A DNA stretch of 64,000 nucleotides from Prorocentrum cordatum (taxonomy: Eukaryota > Sar > Dinophyceae > Prorocentrales > Prorocentraceae): the NCBI GenBank assembly GCA_963575745.1, contig CAUYUJ010019363.1, positions 61,140 through 125,139 of the forward strand, read 5' to 3'. Position numbers and translations under genes: made by a program. The first letter of the stretch is position 1, and each line of letters opens with the position of its first letter. The notes below the pieces were generated by a model, which was not told the origin of the DNA, did no database searches, and was given only the letters and a program-made list of their open reading frames with translations. Positions 1 to 10,700 of this stretch are shown piece after piece.

Positions 1-173
1 AGGCGGCAGGAGGAGAGCAAGATAAACAATAATAACTTTTCACTGTGACCAGCCACCCCGCCGAATCTCGCCACTGCAACGTGCCGCACTCGCGCGGCGC
101 CCGGTACGCCCGCCAGCTGCTCGAGCGCAGCCCCCCGATCAGATCCCCATGGATCTTATTATGAATTGTTGGC

Positions 174-1193
174 CTAAGCCTGGTCCGAGAGAAACTCGAG
201 AAACTGGGAAAGCCCATGGGCCGGCGCGCGCATATCAGGATAGCTGACCATCAAGGCCTCGAGTGCACTCTTGACGCGCTGGTGGTCGGCCTCGTCGCCC
301 GCGACGGCCCAACTGTAAGCCACGGACTCCTCCAGCGCCGCCTTGAGGACTAAGTGGCCAGACGGGATCAAGAGCGTGTCATCTTTGGACGCGACCTTGC
401 AGCATCCACCCGTGGATTCGTATACCTGCTTCAAAGAATCGAACGGGCTCATGTGCAAGAGGTGCCGCTTATCCTTCAGCGTCGAGCCAGGGATGCCGCT
501 GATGGGCATGCTCACGACCACCATCCTGCCGGACAGCACGGCGGAAACCTCGGAGCAGCAATTGAATGTCGAGAGGACGTTGGAGAAGCCAGCCTTGTAT
601 TTCAGCGTCTGCGGTGCGTATAGTTTTTTGGCCCAGTCGAGCTGAGGGAGGACCATGGTGGTCAGCAGCATGCTGTCCCAACCCTCTTTCATGATCTTTC
701 TGACGCGCTTGCCAGGGGCCCCAGTGTCCTCCATCGTCTTAGCGGCCCACTTTTGGCCTGTCTGCTTCATGTGCGACTCGCAGTCTTTAATGTGTCGCTT
801 GATCATGGCGTTCGTCCTGAGAGCCTCGTGGGGGTCCTTCCCGCTGGCGACCGCCACGCTCGCCATCTTCACCCCGGCCTTGGCCTCGTAGATGCTGTTG
901 GAGCATGCGTCTGGGAACATGTTCGCGAAGTTCTCGAGGATCCCCGTCAGCGGTGCCTTCGGCTCTGAGGACACTTCCGACGCCTCACCCGCAGCCCGCG
1001 CCTGCCTGCCCTTCTCCCTCTCCTGGACGGCGAGCCACTTCTTCGTCCTGCCGACCAGCGCGAAAAAGGCCTTCACGCCATTCTCAGTCTTGATCGCCTT
1101 GTGCACGGCCGCCGCCCGGGCCAGCACGGCCCTTCGAGAGGCCGGGCACAGGGGGCCCCAGCCCGCCCCGACGCACTTCGCCTTCGCAGCCAA
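174..1193 (-). CDS. Hypothetical protein, probable 3' exon
   Basis: An open frame of 339 codons ends at a TAG at 174-176. I do not recognise the product. The composition is that of a real soluble protein: mixed alpha-helical, with charged stretches in the first third and several Cys (a CC pair in NCCSEV and in GGCCKV). No zinc motif, membrane segment or signal peptide is visible. The first codon of the listed frame is TTG, and the frame stays open a little further upstream, so this is more likely the last exon of a spliced gene than a complete gene. Two further coding-like stretches on the same strand lie upstream (1358-1801 and 2489-3418), so all three could be exons of one gene. That joining is inference; no splice site was proven here. 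Confidence 0.5.
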   Translation of the reverse strand: MAAKAKCVGAGWGPLCPASRRAVLARAAAVHKAIKTENGVKAFFALVGRTKKWLAVQEREKGRQARAAGEASEVSSEPKAPLTGILENFANMFPDACSNSIYEAKAGVKMASVAVASGKDPHEALRTNAMIKRHIKDCESHMKQTGQKWAAKTMEDTGAPGKRVRKIMKEGWDSMLLTTMVLPQLDWAKKLYAPQTLKYKAGFSNVLSTFNCCSEVSAVLSGRMVVVSMPISGIPGSTLKDKRHLLHMSPFDSLKQVYESTGGCCKVASKDDTLLIPSGHLVLKAALEESVAYSWAVAGDEADHQRVKSALEALMVSYPDMRAPAHGLSQFLEFLSDQA

Positions 1194-1357
1194 TGCGTGC
1201 GCATTGACTGCAACTCTTTGCCGCTACTGGCTGCTACTGGTTCGTTCCTGGACAATTCCTGGCATGGTGTTCCACGCCCGACAATGCAATTCAAAAAAAC
1301 ATCAAAATCGAAACAAGAACGCTCATACATCGACCCCGCTAGGAAAGGGTGCGGGAT

Positions 1358-1801
1358 TCACGTGTTACAACGATGGCGAAGCTCTTTTCGGGGGGGAGGT
1401 TGCCCCCTGCGCCTGATCTCCAGCACGCTATGCACTCCCTCGGCAGAGCCGGCGAACTCGTCGACAATCCTCTTGCACTCGCCACCCTCATTGAAGAGGG
1501 CTAGCGCTGTCTCCTTGGCGGCGCGGACGTCCTGGACGGTCTCGCCGACGGAGCCGTCCCGATTGCCACTCCCGTCAGCAGGGAACAGCTTGTCGACCCT
1601 GCCGATGACCTCATCTGCTTGGTCACTCACGGTTTTGACGACCTCTGAAAGCTTGGCTCTCGTCATGCGGACGGCATTCTCCAGCTTCGTCTTCTCTAAG
1701 CCAAGAGGCGCCGCCCGTCCGCCGCCCTTGCCCTCGCTGCCCTTCCCGGCGCCTGCCCTCGCGACGCCGCTGGCCTCGAGGGCCTTGGACGGATCGGAGA
1801 T
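1358..1801 (-). CDS. Hypothetical exon, charged helical protein
   Basis: The frame is open from about 1801 down to a stop at 1358 and reads through an acidic and basic helical segment (LEKTKLENAVRMTRAKLSE, then VVKTVSDQADEVIGRVDKLF) with coiled-coil-like spacing of hydrophobic residues. An ATG lies at 1666, but the same frame reads sensibly about 45 codons further upstream (SDPSKALEASG), so the ATG is unlikely to be the true start. The last 15 codons turn basic and proline-rich and may be intron sequence. Function unknown. Same strand as the frames at 174-1193 and 2489-3418, and possibly the middle exon of that gene. Confidence 0.4.
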   Translation of the reverse strand: MSDPSKALEASGVARAGAGKGSEGKGGGRAAPLGLEKTKLENAVRMTRAKLSEVVKTVSDQADEVIGRVDKLFPADGSGNRDGSVGETVQDVRAAKETALALFNEGGECKRIVDEFAGSAEGVHSVLEIRRRGQPPPRKELRHRCNT

Positions 1802-2488
1802 GCACCAAGATCCACAGGCATGGAGGCTGCCCCGGCCGTGCTTGGGAGCAGAAGGAAGCCCTCAAGCGCGGGCCCAAAGGCACCACCGAGAATTGGGGAT
1901 CTCAGCATTCCCCCCATCCGGACCTCCGCAGCCTCCATCGCCCTGCGCGTGGCGACGTCCCGGCTGATGTTGCCCGCCTCGATGCCAGGCGATTGATCTG
2001 GTTTCAAAGCTGTTTCCCTCGAAACTCTCGGCCCCGCATGCCCGCGCGCCCTATCGCTGCCCCCCGGCCATCCCCCCAGATTCCAAAGTGAGCGACCTAT
2101 TCTAAAATATTTTAGGATAGGTCGAGCCCCGCGCATGTTGTCGGTCAATGCGACGCAAGAGCCTCGAAGGGCTAAGGAATCGAAACCGATCTGCGCCCCG
2201 AGCAGTCCTCGCGGGAGATATCCTCGAACATCGTGTTGCGGACACTGGGAAGCACTGGCTGGTCTTCAGGGCGAGCCTGCACCTGGGGGCACACGCGAAG
2301 CCTCCGTGACATCGCATCGCGGGAATCAGATTCGCCGGAATATTCTATGCAAAGGGATCGTTTTTCGAAGCTGGCATCAATTCGGCCAGCTCCGCCCAGG
2401 AACAGCCCAGGAACAACCCAGTAATGACCCAGTAACCCCAAAACCTGCTCGCATCAGCGCGCCTCGGAAGTCGCCCCCGAAAATCAGT

Positions 2489-3418
2489 TTAACGATGTTG
2501 AGTTTGATGCGTTGCTGAACGTTCCTCTGTCCGTTGCCTTTCAAGGGTGGCTCGGTATACATTTGAGTCCCCTGGGGCCGTCGGCGCAGAGACCGGGGCA
2601 CTCAGAGTCAGCGTATCCGTGGCCTGCGACTGGAAGCGTTCGATTGCCTGCTGCCCGCTGGCCTGCAACTGCTGCAGGCGATGCACGTCGTCTATCCCTG
2701 TTGCCTGGCGACTGGTGGTCGCTTCCACCGACGTGCGGGCACGCTGGCGACGCTCCAGGCCAGCGAACACTGGAACGCACCACTCTCCTAGTACGAACTT
2801 GCACTGGTGGCGCCGGTTGTTGACTGCCTCCTGGAACTCCAACTGCAACTGCATCTCGGTGGCGCCTGGGCGCATGAGCCCCTCTCGAAGATAAGCGCTC
2901 CAAGGCAGCCACCTGTCGATGACGTCGAGCATGTCGTCGGCCCCAGTGGTCTGCGATTCGCTGTAGAGGATCTCGTCGAAGTTGCGTTTCCCAGACATGA
3001 CCTGCCACTTGTTGAACCAAGCTCTCTTCTGCTCGGGGGATAAGCTCTTCCACCACTGTTTCAATGCGGCGACCTTCGTCCAGCGCACCTGCAGAGCGTT
3101 GTAGGAGGCGTTGTCCTTGAAGCACCACATCTGCGCACCCTTGGCAAAGCCCATCGAGATGGGCAACGTCTTGCCGCACTGGGAGCAGAGGAAGGTTGCA
3201 ACGACGCTCCTCGCACTCGCACCCTGACGGGCGCATGGCATAGCAAGGATGTCGCTCGCGTTCCCTGGGGGGCCGACCACAGAAGGGGCGGCGCCAAGCA
3301 TGCCCTCCATCATGCTAGGGCTGCTACAGTTGGAGTCGGCACTCCTGGGGGGGAACGCGGCGGGAGAGCTAGCGCCACCGGCGCCAGGCGGACTCACGGA
3401 CATCGCATGCAGGTCCAT
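2489..3418 (-). CDS. Hypothetical protein with CxxC motif, probable first exon
   Basis: 309 codons starting at an ATG at 3416-3418. The first 75 residues are low-complexity (Ser, Pro, Gly, Ala). Then comes a compact Cys-containing block: CSQCG near residue 80 and MWCF about 20 residues on, which could bind a metal if more ligands lie in another exon. Next is a Trp-rich helical block (QWWKSLSPEQKRAWFNKW) followed by a long polar tail. The domain is not one I recognise. The last 20 residues are polar and could already be intron. A further coding-like stretch around 2180-2400 on the same strand may be a following exon. The Cys block suggests nucleic-acid or protein binding, but that is inference. 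Confidence 0.5.
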   Translation of the reverse strand: MDLHAMSVSPPGAGGASSPAAFPPRSADSNCSSPSMMEGMLGAAPSVVGPPGNASDILAMPCARQGASARSVVATFLCSQCGKTLPISMGFAKGAQMWCFKDNASYNALQVRWTKVAALKQWWKSLSPEQKRAWFNKWQVMSGKRNFDEILYSESQTTGADDMLDVIDRWLPWSAYLREGLMRPGATEMQLQLEFQEAVNNRRHQCKFVLGEWCVPVFAGLERRQRARTSVEATTSRQATGIDDVHRLQQLQASGQQAIERFQSQATDTLTLSAPVSAPTAPGDSNVYRATLERQRTEERSATHQTQHR

Positions 3419-3622
3419 TGACAGGGCGCGGCAGCCCAGCGACTCCGGAAAATTGGCAAGACTCTGCTCGCGAAAACTTCAGCCAGATCCCAAACGGCTG
3501 TGGAACCTCCACCTCCTCCGCCTCCTGCTCCTCCTCCTCCCCATCATAGTGGATGACTTATTCCACAATTCAGTTGGAAGCTAACATATACAAGAAGACG
3601 CTCTGGCGACCGAGCGCTACGA

Positions 3623-3955
3623 AACGAAATTTGTCACGACACTTCTCTTGCTACACCTGGCTGCAGACTCACCCTGGGCACGACATTGTCACGAATCCTC
3701 TGTTGCCCCACCTAGCTGCAGACTCAAGCAGGGCACGAAATTGTCACGAAACCTCTGTTGCTTCACCTAGATCCAGACGTATGCCGGTCGCGACATTGTC
3801 ACGGAACCTCTCCTTCTACACCTAACTGCAGACTCATGCCGAGCACGACATTCTCACGAATCCTATCTTGCTTCACCGAGTTGCAGACACATGCTGGGCA
3901 CGAAATTGTCACGAAACCTCTCTTGCTACACCTAGCTGAAGACACATGCCGGGCA
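3623..3955. repeat. 55-bp tandem repeat, about 6 units
   Basis: Units start at 3678, 3733, 3788, 3843 and 3898, with a less perfect one from about 3623. Each carries the core ATTGTCACGAA, then CTTGCT-CACCTAGCTGCAGAC. Divergence between units is a few to about ten bases. No open frame is conserved through it. Confidence 0.85.
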
Positions 3956-3956
3956 T

Positions 3957-4067
3957 GCTGGTGACCATTCGTCGCCCAAGGGGTCCCAGCACTGCTGGTG
4001 ACCATTTGTCGCCTAAGGGGCCCCAGCGCTGCTGGTGACCATTTGTCGCCGGGGGGGTCCCGGCGAC
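3957..4067. repeat. 37-bp tandem repeat, 3 units
   Basis: Three consecutive 37-bp units (3957, 3994, 4031) share GCTGGTGACCATTTGTCGCC followed by a GGGGYCCC palindromic step. This array directly abuts the 55-bp array. Confidence 0.85.
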
Positions 4068-4122
4068 ATCTCGTCACACTTCCGCTTCGCCTCAGTTTTA
4101 ACCCAGATTACGCGGCCCGCCT

Positions 4123-4206
4123 GACGTGGCCTAGAAAAACCCGCCGGGGATTTTGGCCTGACGCGGCCTCGAAAACACCGCCGGGGATTTTGGCCTGACG
4201 TGCCCT
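4123..4206. repeat. 37-bp tandem repeat, second family, 2 units and a stub
   Basis: Units at 4123-4159 and 4160-4196 share GCCGGGGATTTTGGCCTGAC; the third is cut after ten bases. The sequence is unrelated to the 37-bp family just upstream, yet the period is the same. Confidence 0.8.
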
Positions 4207-4423
4207 GTCAGAGCAACCGTGGATGGCATGGCAGACCCAAGACACCCCCCCCCCTCGCCTGAGGGCACATAATGGCTCCGATAAGTGTCCTCCGAGGCTC
4301 AGACCTAACATGTGCAATGATATATTCATTGGAGTCGATAACACAATGACCTTCCATGTTGCTGGCTCCACAGATCACGCCCGAATTGGATAGAGAGCAG
4401 CAGTCAAACCACGAACTACGACG

Positions 4424-4545
4424 TGAAGGAGGACGAGGAGGAGGAAGAGAAGGAACAGGGCGACGATGTGAAGGAGACGGAGGAGGAGGAGGATAAGGAG
4501 CAGGAGGGGGAAATGATGATGATGACCAGGAGGAGAACGGGGAGG
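4424..4545. repeat. Purine-rich GAG/GGA low-complexity tract
   Basis: Nearly all purine on the plus strand. The short acidic frame it produces is composition, not evidence of a gene. Confidence 0.7.
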
Positions 4546-4608
4546 GCTTGTAGAGTTTCGAATAAGTCGAGCTCTGTGCGTGTTCTCGGGATGTCGTGCC
4601 CTGTTGCT

Positions 4609-4956
4609 CTACCGAATGGATCTCTGCGCATGCATGTGTAGCACGTACGTATCTCTATTCGCAGTTGTTCGCCATCCTGCTTCAAATTCGGGCTCAACGA
4701 TACGTCGAATTGCCCCATTCCCCCAGGTAGCATTGATTTTCAAAATGCTCCGATCCTGAAATACACCATCAGCGTACCCAACGTGCCACCAGTGATTGCA
4801 ATGGGAAACTACATCGATAATCGTCACGGAACCTGGAGCAACCAAGGGCGACCCTCCCAAATCGAAAGCTCCAAAAACATGAGTTGATGCAAAATCGACC
4901 AAAACATTTAGAAAACCAATCATGTATCTATATGATAGATGCTTTTCCGCTGACAC
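4609..4956 (-). CDS. Coding-like frame, unknown product
   Basis: 115 codons ending at a stop at 4609. The middle reads like a folded protein (SVTIIDVVSHCNHWWHVG, then ILKINATWGNGAIRRIVEP) with Trp and Cys/His spacing that random frames here lack. No family recognised. The start is uncertain. It could be an exon downstream of the coding-like sequence at 5094-5719 on the same strand. Confidence 0.3.
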   Translation of the reverse strand: MSAEKHLSYRYMIGFLNVLVDFASTHVFGAFDLGGSPLVAPGSVTIIDVVSHCNHWWHVGYADGVFQDRSILKINATWGNGAIRRIVEPEFEAGWRTTANRDTYVLHMHAQRSIR

Positions 4957-5093
4957 GGTGTCGAACGCGCATCCGAAAGGGATGCCGGACTACCAATTGA
5001 CCCGAGAATCTCTGATACAACTGCGTCGCCGACGCCGGAAGATGCGGGCCACCGCTCAACGACGACGAGGATCACTGGTGCATTTTTGCTCTG

Positions 5094-5719
5094 TCAGAAA
5101 TCTCTAAGCGTGAGAGTGCGCAACACTTTTGCCACTGCCTCATCAGTCGGCTCTTTCATCATATGCTCATCGCGGTCCTTCCCGCAATCTGGAATTGTCG
5201 TCCACGCAACCATGTAAGCGGCATACTTCTCTCTGGTGCCGAAAGCGTCAGCCTCCCGCCAGCGCACGCAATTCACGTGGCCAGCGCGTCGGCACCCCGC
5301 CCAACCTTTCTGTTCATGCCGGTGTGGCCGAAGTACACTTTCAAGGGTGCGTCCCCGCACTCCTCGCAAATGGCCAAGCACCTTTTAAAATCGTAAAGGC
5401 GGGGCCCTAGAGGTTGCTCTGCAGAGGGCCTCTCTAAAATGGCGCCATCCCCGAGAACGCCAAGATCAGGCGCGTGAAGGGGCCCAGGATCTCCTCCATC
5501 GGGCCCCGGCTCATCGCTATGAGGCCGCGGACCCTCATCGTCGAGCAAGGATTTCCACTCTGACTCGCCAACTGCGCACTCAGCGTCCTTATCGAGAAGA
5601 GCTCGTAACCTAAGTCCGCTGCACGAAAGGAGACATCTATAGTAGCTGTTGGACCCATCGTGCCTGATACGAGGTACTCCCTTCACGGTGCCAGCGACGG
5701 CATCTCTCTGGCCACCCAC
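5094..5719 (-). pseudogene. Coding-like region with a frame change near 5285
   Basis: Two overlapping minus-strand frames each look coding over part of their length. The upstream one (5719 to about 5273) ends LYDFKRCLAICEECGDAPL and KVYFGHTGMNRKVG. The downstream one (to 5094) continues as HVNCVRWREADAFGTREKY and AAYMVAWTTIPDCGKDRDE. The switch falls around 5285, either a one-base shift or a short intron. A third frame around 5434-5658 also has a plausible segment (IDVSFRAADLGYELFSIRT), so more than one shift is possible. No domain recognised; the CEECG pair hints at metal binding. Confidence 0.35.
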
Positions 5720-5794
5720 CCACTCACAGGACCGCTACTTGAGACGCGGGGCCTCTAAAATCCCACCACTGTCCACCACTGACAATACGATCCC

Positions 5795-5850
5795 CCTAAT
5801 CTCTCTCTCTCTCTCGCTCTCTCTCCCCCCCACTCCCCCTCCCCTTTCCC
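5795..5850. repeat. CT-rich microsatellite
   Basis: CTCTCT runs followed by C-rich sequence. Just downstream (5915-5985) a short direct repeat with the core CATTTTGAGTGATTTG occurs twice. Confidence 0.75.
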
Positions 5851-6160
5851 CATGCATGGGGGGAGGATCACAACTGTGCCCGACAAAACCATATGAATGC
5901 CCCGGGCGACCCCGAGGGGCCATTTTGAGTGATTTGCTTTGCGTGCCCCGGGGAGCTATGAGGGACCATTTTGAGTGATTTGTTTTCCATGCCATCGAGC
6001 GCGGCCCACGGGGAACCGCTGCAGTGCGGGCCCTTACACATTAAAGAGGCCACGAGCAGTCCTGAGCAGGCGCGTGCTTCACGCTCGGGCGGGCGTGACC
6101 CCCCCTGTACCTAAGAGGCTGCTCTTGTAAAGTGAAGCAACGTTTGACGACCCAGAAACG

Positions 6161-6475
6161 GTTGCATTTGAGACGAGATTTATTCCTCACCCATGGCCCG
6201 GCCCAGAAGAGCCGGCACAGCCCAAACAAAATCGAGGATTGGCCGGTAAATACAAAATGCTATCAGAAGGCGGTTGCGCTAGAAACGGATTTACTACCCC
6301 ACCCCTGGCCCCGAGAGGCCGGCACAAACAAAAATCGAAGATAGGCCGGTAAATCCAAAATGTTATCAGGAGGCGGTTGCACTTGAGACAAATTCGATTC
6401 CTCATCCGTGTCAAAGATAAGCTGGCGCAGCGAAAGATCGAGGATAGGCCGGTACGCCCAAAATGCTATCTTGAA
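6161..6475. repeat. Tandem repeat of about 105 bp, 3 units
   Basis: Units begin at 6161, 6273 and 6376 with the core CGGTTGCRYTWGA. Each ends ATAGGCCGGTAAATCCAAA, then ATGCTATC. Units differ by small indels (about 112, 103 and 100 bp). The next 450 bases hold nothing I can support. Confidence 0.85.
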
Positions 6476-6922
6476 GCACGGGGCGCATCGGAAATATGTG
6501 AGGGACCACCGGAATTCGCATGCAGACGTGCGCTTCAGACTTGGATGCGCGGTTGATTCCAGCGCCCACCCTCACCACCCCCATGTTCCACTTCACGACC
6601 CCCGTATCATATACCACTCTCTTATACGACTGCGATTGTAAATGGCCCCTCCCTCCCCGCTCATCCCTCCAACCTCATCGCCCCTCCAGGTGGCCAGGGC
6701 AACTCGCCTTGCTACTGTTTTTGGACAGGCTGGTGAGGATTTCCGAAAAGATGCAACCTCTGGATGCCACCCTATGCGTTTTCTCTTTTGCGCCAGCTTT
6801 GATGAGAGGAAGATGGAGAAGGAGGGGAAGGGAAGATGGAGAGGAATATGGGGGATGATGGAGGGGAAGAGGGGAAGGAATATGGGGGGAAGATGTCACA
6901 AACTGGACCCCTCAAGTTAGAG

Positions 6923-7284
6923 CTATCTTTGGGGCCGAGATGAAAAGCAGTCGCTGGCACTGTCCTTCGCAAATATGAGGTCTGACGCCGAGAGAGCCGC
7001 CAAGTAACTCTGTTGAACCTTCAAGGATTCGAAGAAACGCCGCACTCCGTTTCGCACGAAAGGGGCCAGCTCAGATCGCCTTTTCTCCACGGCAGGCTGC
7101 CACCCGTCAGCACGAAGCGCGCAAATGATCTCAGCCTTGGACTTTTTCAATAAGCCGAGAGACGACGAACATCTCGTAAGCGGAACAGGGTCCATTAGTA
7201 TGTGTATTGTTTCCCATTTGATAAACTCCCTCCTCAATGATATGAGCTGGCCAGACAAGGATGCGTCCTGGGCAGAAGCTTTTA
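6923..7284 (-). CDS. Coding-like 3' part of the long minus-strand gene
   Basis: The frame is open from about 7284 and stops at 6923. It reads SLSGQLISLRREFIKW, then SKAEIICALRADGWQPA, then EKRRSELAPFVRNGVRRFFE and a final acidic helix, which looks like genuine protein. The first listed codon (7258) is TTG and the frame is open before it, so this is a downstream exon or a frame-shifted continuation rather than its own gene. It lies directly below the 1052-codon frame on the same strand. Function unknown. Confidence 0.4.
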
Positions 7285-7343
7285 AAGTTTTTCCGCTACC
7301 TCAGTTTGAGGGTGAAGGAGGGGATAACTCTCAGGAGAAGACG

Positions 7344-7735
7344 TCATACCGGGCTGTGGGGGAAGAAGGTGCAGGTGGAGGACGGGGAGGAGGAGGAGGA
7401 AACGTCCTGCTCAATCGAGACGGCGCCAATCCTGGACAGTGCTTCAAATACGTACCAATGATACTGAGACAAATCACCCCTCCAATTAAGTTTAACGTTA
7501 CTGTCAGTATAAGCACCCTTGTGCGCTAGCGCATTGACGGCCATGCTCATATCGGAAGTGCTGGTCACGCAGGATAACTCGTGGCCGCCGCCGGCGTTCG
7601 GGGGAGGGCGAACGGCGACTGTCTCTGACCCGCCGACAACTGGAGGGAACATTCCGGGCAGATCACGGTCGGCGTCAAACGTCGGCAACGCGTGGTCAAT
7701 TCTGACGCCTTGCTTGAGAACCCGAAGCGTGGAAC
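7344..7735 (-). pseudogene. Shifted continuation of the 1052-codon frame
   Basis: The 1052-codon frame stops at 7696 after a tail that looks unlike protein. One base over, the adjacent frame reads STLRVLKQGVRIDHALPTFD from about 7735 and stays coding-like (VNALAHKGAYTDSNVKLNWR, DLSQYHWYVFEALSRIG) down to a Ser-rich, low-complexity end near 7380. A single-base indel near 7735 explains this most simply; a short intron is the alternative. If it is a frameshift, this copy is disabled or contains a sequencing error. Confidence 0.45.
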
Positions 7736-10700
7736 CGCCATTTGTGAACCATCTGCATAAAGTACCCCAATCGACTGAAGCCGCCCCTCAAGTCCAGCTT
7801 GGCCAGACGGTCGGGCGCAGCACCGCACATAAGAATACGAGGACGATGTATTTTCGTGCTGAGCTTCTGCACTGTGACGCACGTTCGTTTCTCACTGATG
7901 TGACGCAGGGGAGTCGTATACCTGCTCTCTGGATAAGTATTAACCACCTTGACCATGCGCATGGTTCTCAAATCGAAATTCACGTCATGGGGCGCCGTCA
8001 GGACGGCAGTAACGGCACTCGAAACCAATTGCCTCGCATCGGCAGCCGACGGCTCCACGACATCCTCGACAGCGCACGCATTAAATATATCTCTGGGTAT
8101 TGATAGGTACGCGCCAACATCCATTATGCTTTTAAGAAATGTTGAACACTCAGCCTCCTCATCCGTCAATGTAACTTTCGCTTGAACGCCAGATACCAAA
8201 GCAAATGTAGCCTGTGCCGCTCGTGCGCCTGCAGTGTCAATGAACTCCTCATCGATGCTGCACTGGTAAACCATCTTAATTTTATCCCTCACACCTTTCC
8301 CAGTGAGATCAGATTTTCTGAAACGCAACTGGAGTAGGTTATCAATCAGGCTGCGCGACCTCCAATGTTGAACAACGAACGCCTTGAATGTCGAATCATC
8401 GCGGAGCCTGCGCAAGATAGCATCCGACCGAACCAGAGAGCATACGTACGGAAGCCCGACCCCGAAACACGAGCGGCCAATGCGGTTGATCCTTGCATGT
8501 ACCTCCTCAATCTTGCGCTCGATCATTGGGATCAGCGCGTACTCCAAAAGAGCAACGTATAGCTGTGGAAACCTGTGCAAGCTCTCGCCCTCAGACGCGA
8601 GAAATCTGTCGATCTCGGGGCGGACCCCGCCTGAGGGCGCAAGGAGACGGCGGGAGACTCGGTGTAGGAAAAGCCCCCTGCCATTCGCGATGGCATGGTC
8701 GTACTCGTCGACGCATTGCTTGAGAATCTGCCTGGCCTGGCCGGCTGCGCCGCCCTGCTCCGAGTAGAAGGCCCCAATAGCAAGATGAGGTATGCGATTG
8801 AGATAATCAAACTTTGCTTGCAATATTTCAACCAAGTCCAAACGCAACTGCGCCAAAGCTGCCACCACTTTGTGCCGACTTTCATTTGGCAATCTTGAAA
8901 TGAAGAATTGCAACGCATCGCTAGAACATGTCATGACATTGCTGCAGAGCTCCTCGCGGCCAGCGGCGATGAACCAGGCGAGGCGTCGACCTCGCCAGCA
9001 GCAACGCTCCCGGCCTTGCTGCCGCATCATGCTGTGGCGGCGCTTGCGCGTCCGCCCTGGCACGTGCATATCGAGATGGCAGTCGCAAGCTTCCAAGGAC
9101 CCAGTGGTCTTCTCGATCGTCTTGCCCAGTACCCGGTACATTTCTGCAGAAACCTCAAAGTCGGAATTGATGATATCCGCGACGCGTTTCACCGTGGCGT
9201 TAGTGAGCTTGCGGTTGCTATCCGAACTCAGCATTTTCTCGGCGTCGAACCGAGCCCTGATTGTGGGGAACTGTGGCATCATTGTATCGAGGGCTCGCGA
9301 GAGGAACTCCCACTTCCAATCAACGTGACAAGCTGAATGCCTCTTGAATCTCTCTCGCTCCTCACGCGCGCCTTCGAAGCACGTGGCCTGGAACTTCCTC
9401 ACGAGCTCCTGGTTCGTGGTAAAATCCAGCAGCGCCTTCAGTTGCTCAATGAACTCGCCGTGCAAGCTGTTCTTCTTGCACGCGAGTTCCAGGGCGTCGT
9501 AGCAGATGTGCAGAGCTCCAGGGCTACCAAGCAAATTAGGAAATAGAAAACTATCTGCAGAGGCCGCCTCAAAGGAACCCCGATAGCGAGCCACGACGTC
9601 CAGGGCGACGTCAGGCACGCCCCTTTCACACGAGCCCTGGTCGCTTACGAAGCCGCGGTACATCTTGCGCCGCTCATGGAACCGACTGTCGCTTCCAGAC
9701 CTCATCAGCAACAGGTTGATGATGTTCAGCGACACCTTCACCATGCCAGCTTTCCCCAGACCGACGGACGACATCTGGAGGTGGTTGGAAACGAAACCAT
9801 CATCTAATTTCAGATCCCGAATAGAATGCATCAAGCTGACAAGGTGGGGCGCCGGTATCCTGAACTCGTCTTCAATGGTACATAGAAAATTGAAGCCCAA
9901 CTGAGGTGATTTATCAGCCATGAGAAAATAAATCACGTCAGACCGCAAGAAAGCCTTTTGCTCGAACATCACGGACAGCATGTCGAGGCGAAGCCGCCCA
10001 TAACGCAGTACGTCCAAGCTTGGCAGAGGGCATTCCTTCCTCGAGATGAACGTGGATATCTGGTTCGCAGCTGTCTCATCGAAAAAAAGAGGGGCACTGT
10101 CAGCAAGCGCGTCTTCCAACTTGGCACCCGGCCTCAAATGCCTCGTGAATAAGAGAGCTGATAATATTGCCTGCGGCGTGAATGTGTGCGAGACTGTGCC
10201 CGATGATCGAGGCGAAGACATTGCTTGCATGTGCCGTTGGACAACAGATGGGTCCCCAGGCTCGTGCGACTGCGCATCCAGAGTGTCTCCGGCCCCCTCC
10301 CCCTCGCCGTGCACCTCATCTTCCTGTGCTGCCAACGCGTCTGCCTGCCTAGTCCGTTCAACGAAATCTTCAGCGGGCGACGGCGGAACCCCTAAGGTCG
10401 CCGCCAACTGCGCTTTAGTCTGGACGGTAACATAATCAGCAGGATCGCCCCAAAAATCATCGAGCTGTTCTATGTCAAACGCGCACGCGTGCCATGGCTT
10501 CATCAGAAACTCTAAGAAGTGAGTATACAACTGTCCTCCCACTGCGGTATCCAAATCGCGCACGTGATTTTCCACTTCGGACTTCAGCTTGAATGCGAGA
10601 CCCCAATACAAACAACCGCCAGCAGGAATGCGATAAGGCTCTTTCAATTTAACAGCCCGGGTGCACGTCCAGACAACATTTGCACTCTGCTCGACATTAT

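Noticed and set aside
3623-4206. CRISPR-like regular arrays
   Set aside because: Units are contiguous tandem repeats without unique spacers, no cas genes are present, and the DNA is eukaryotic.
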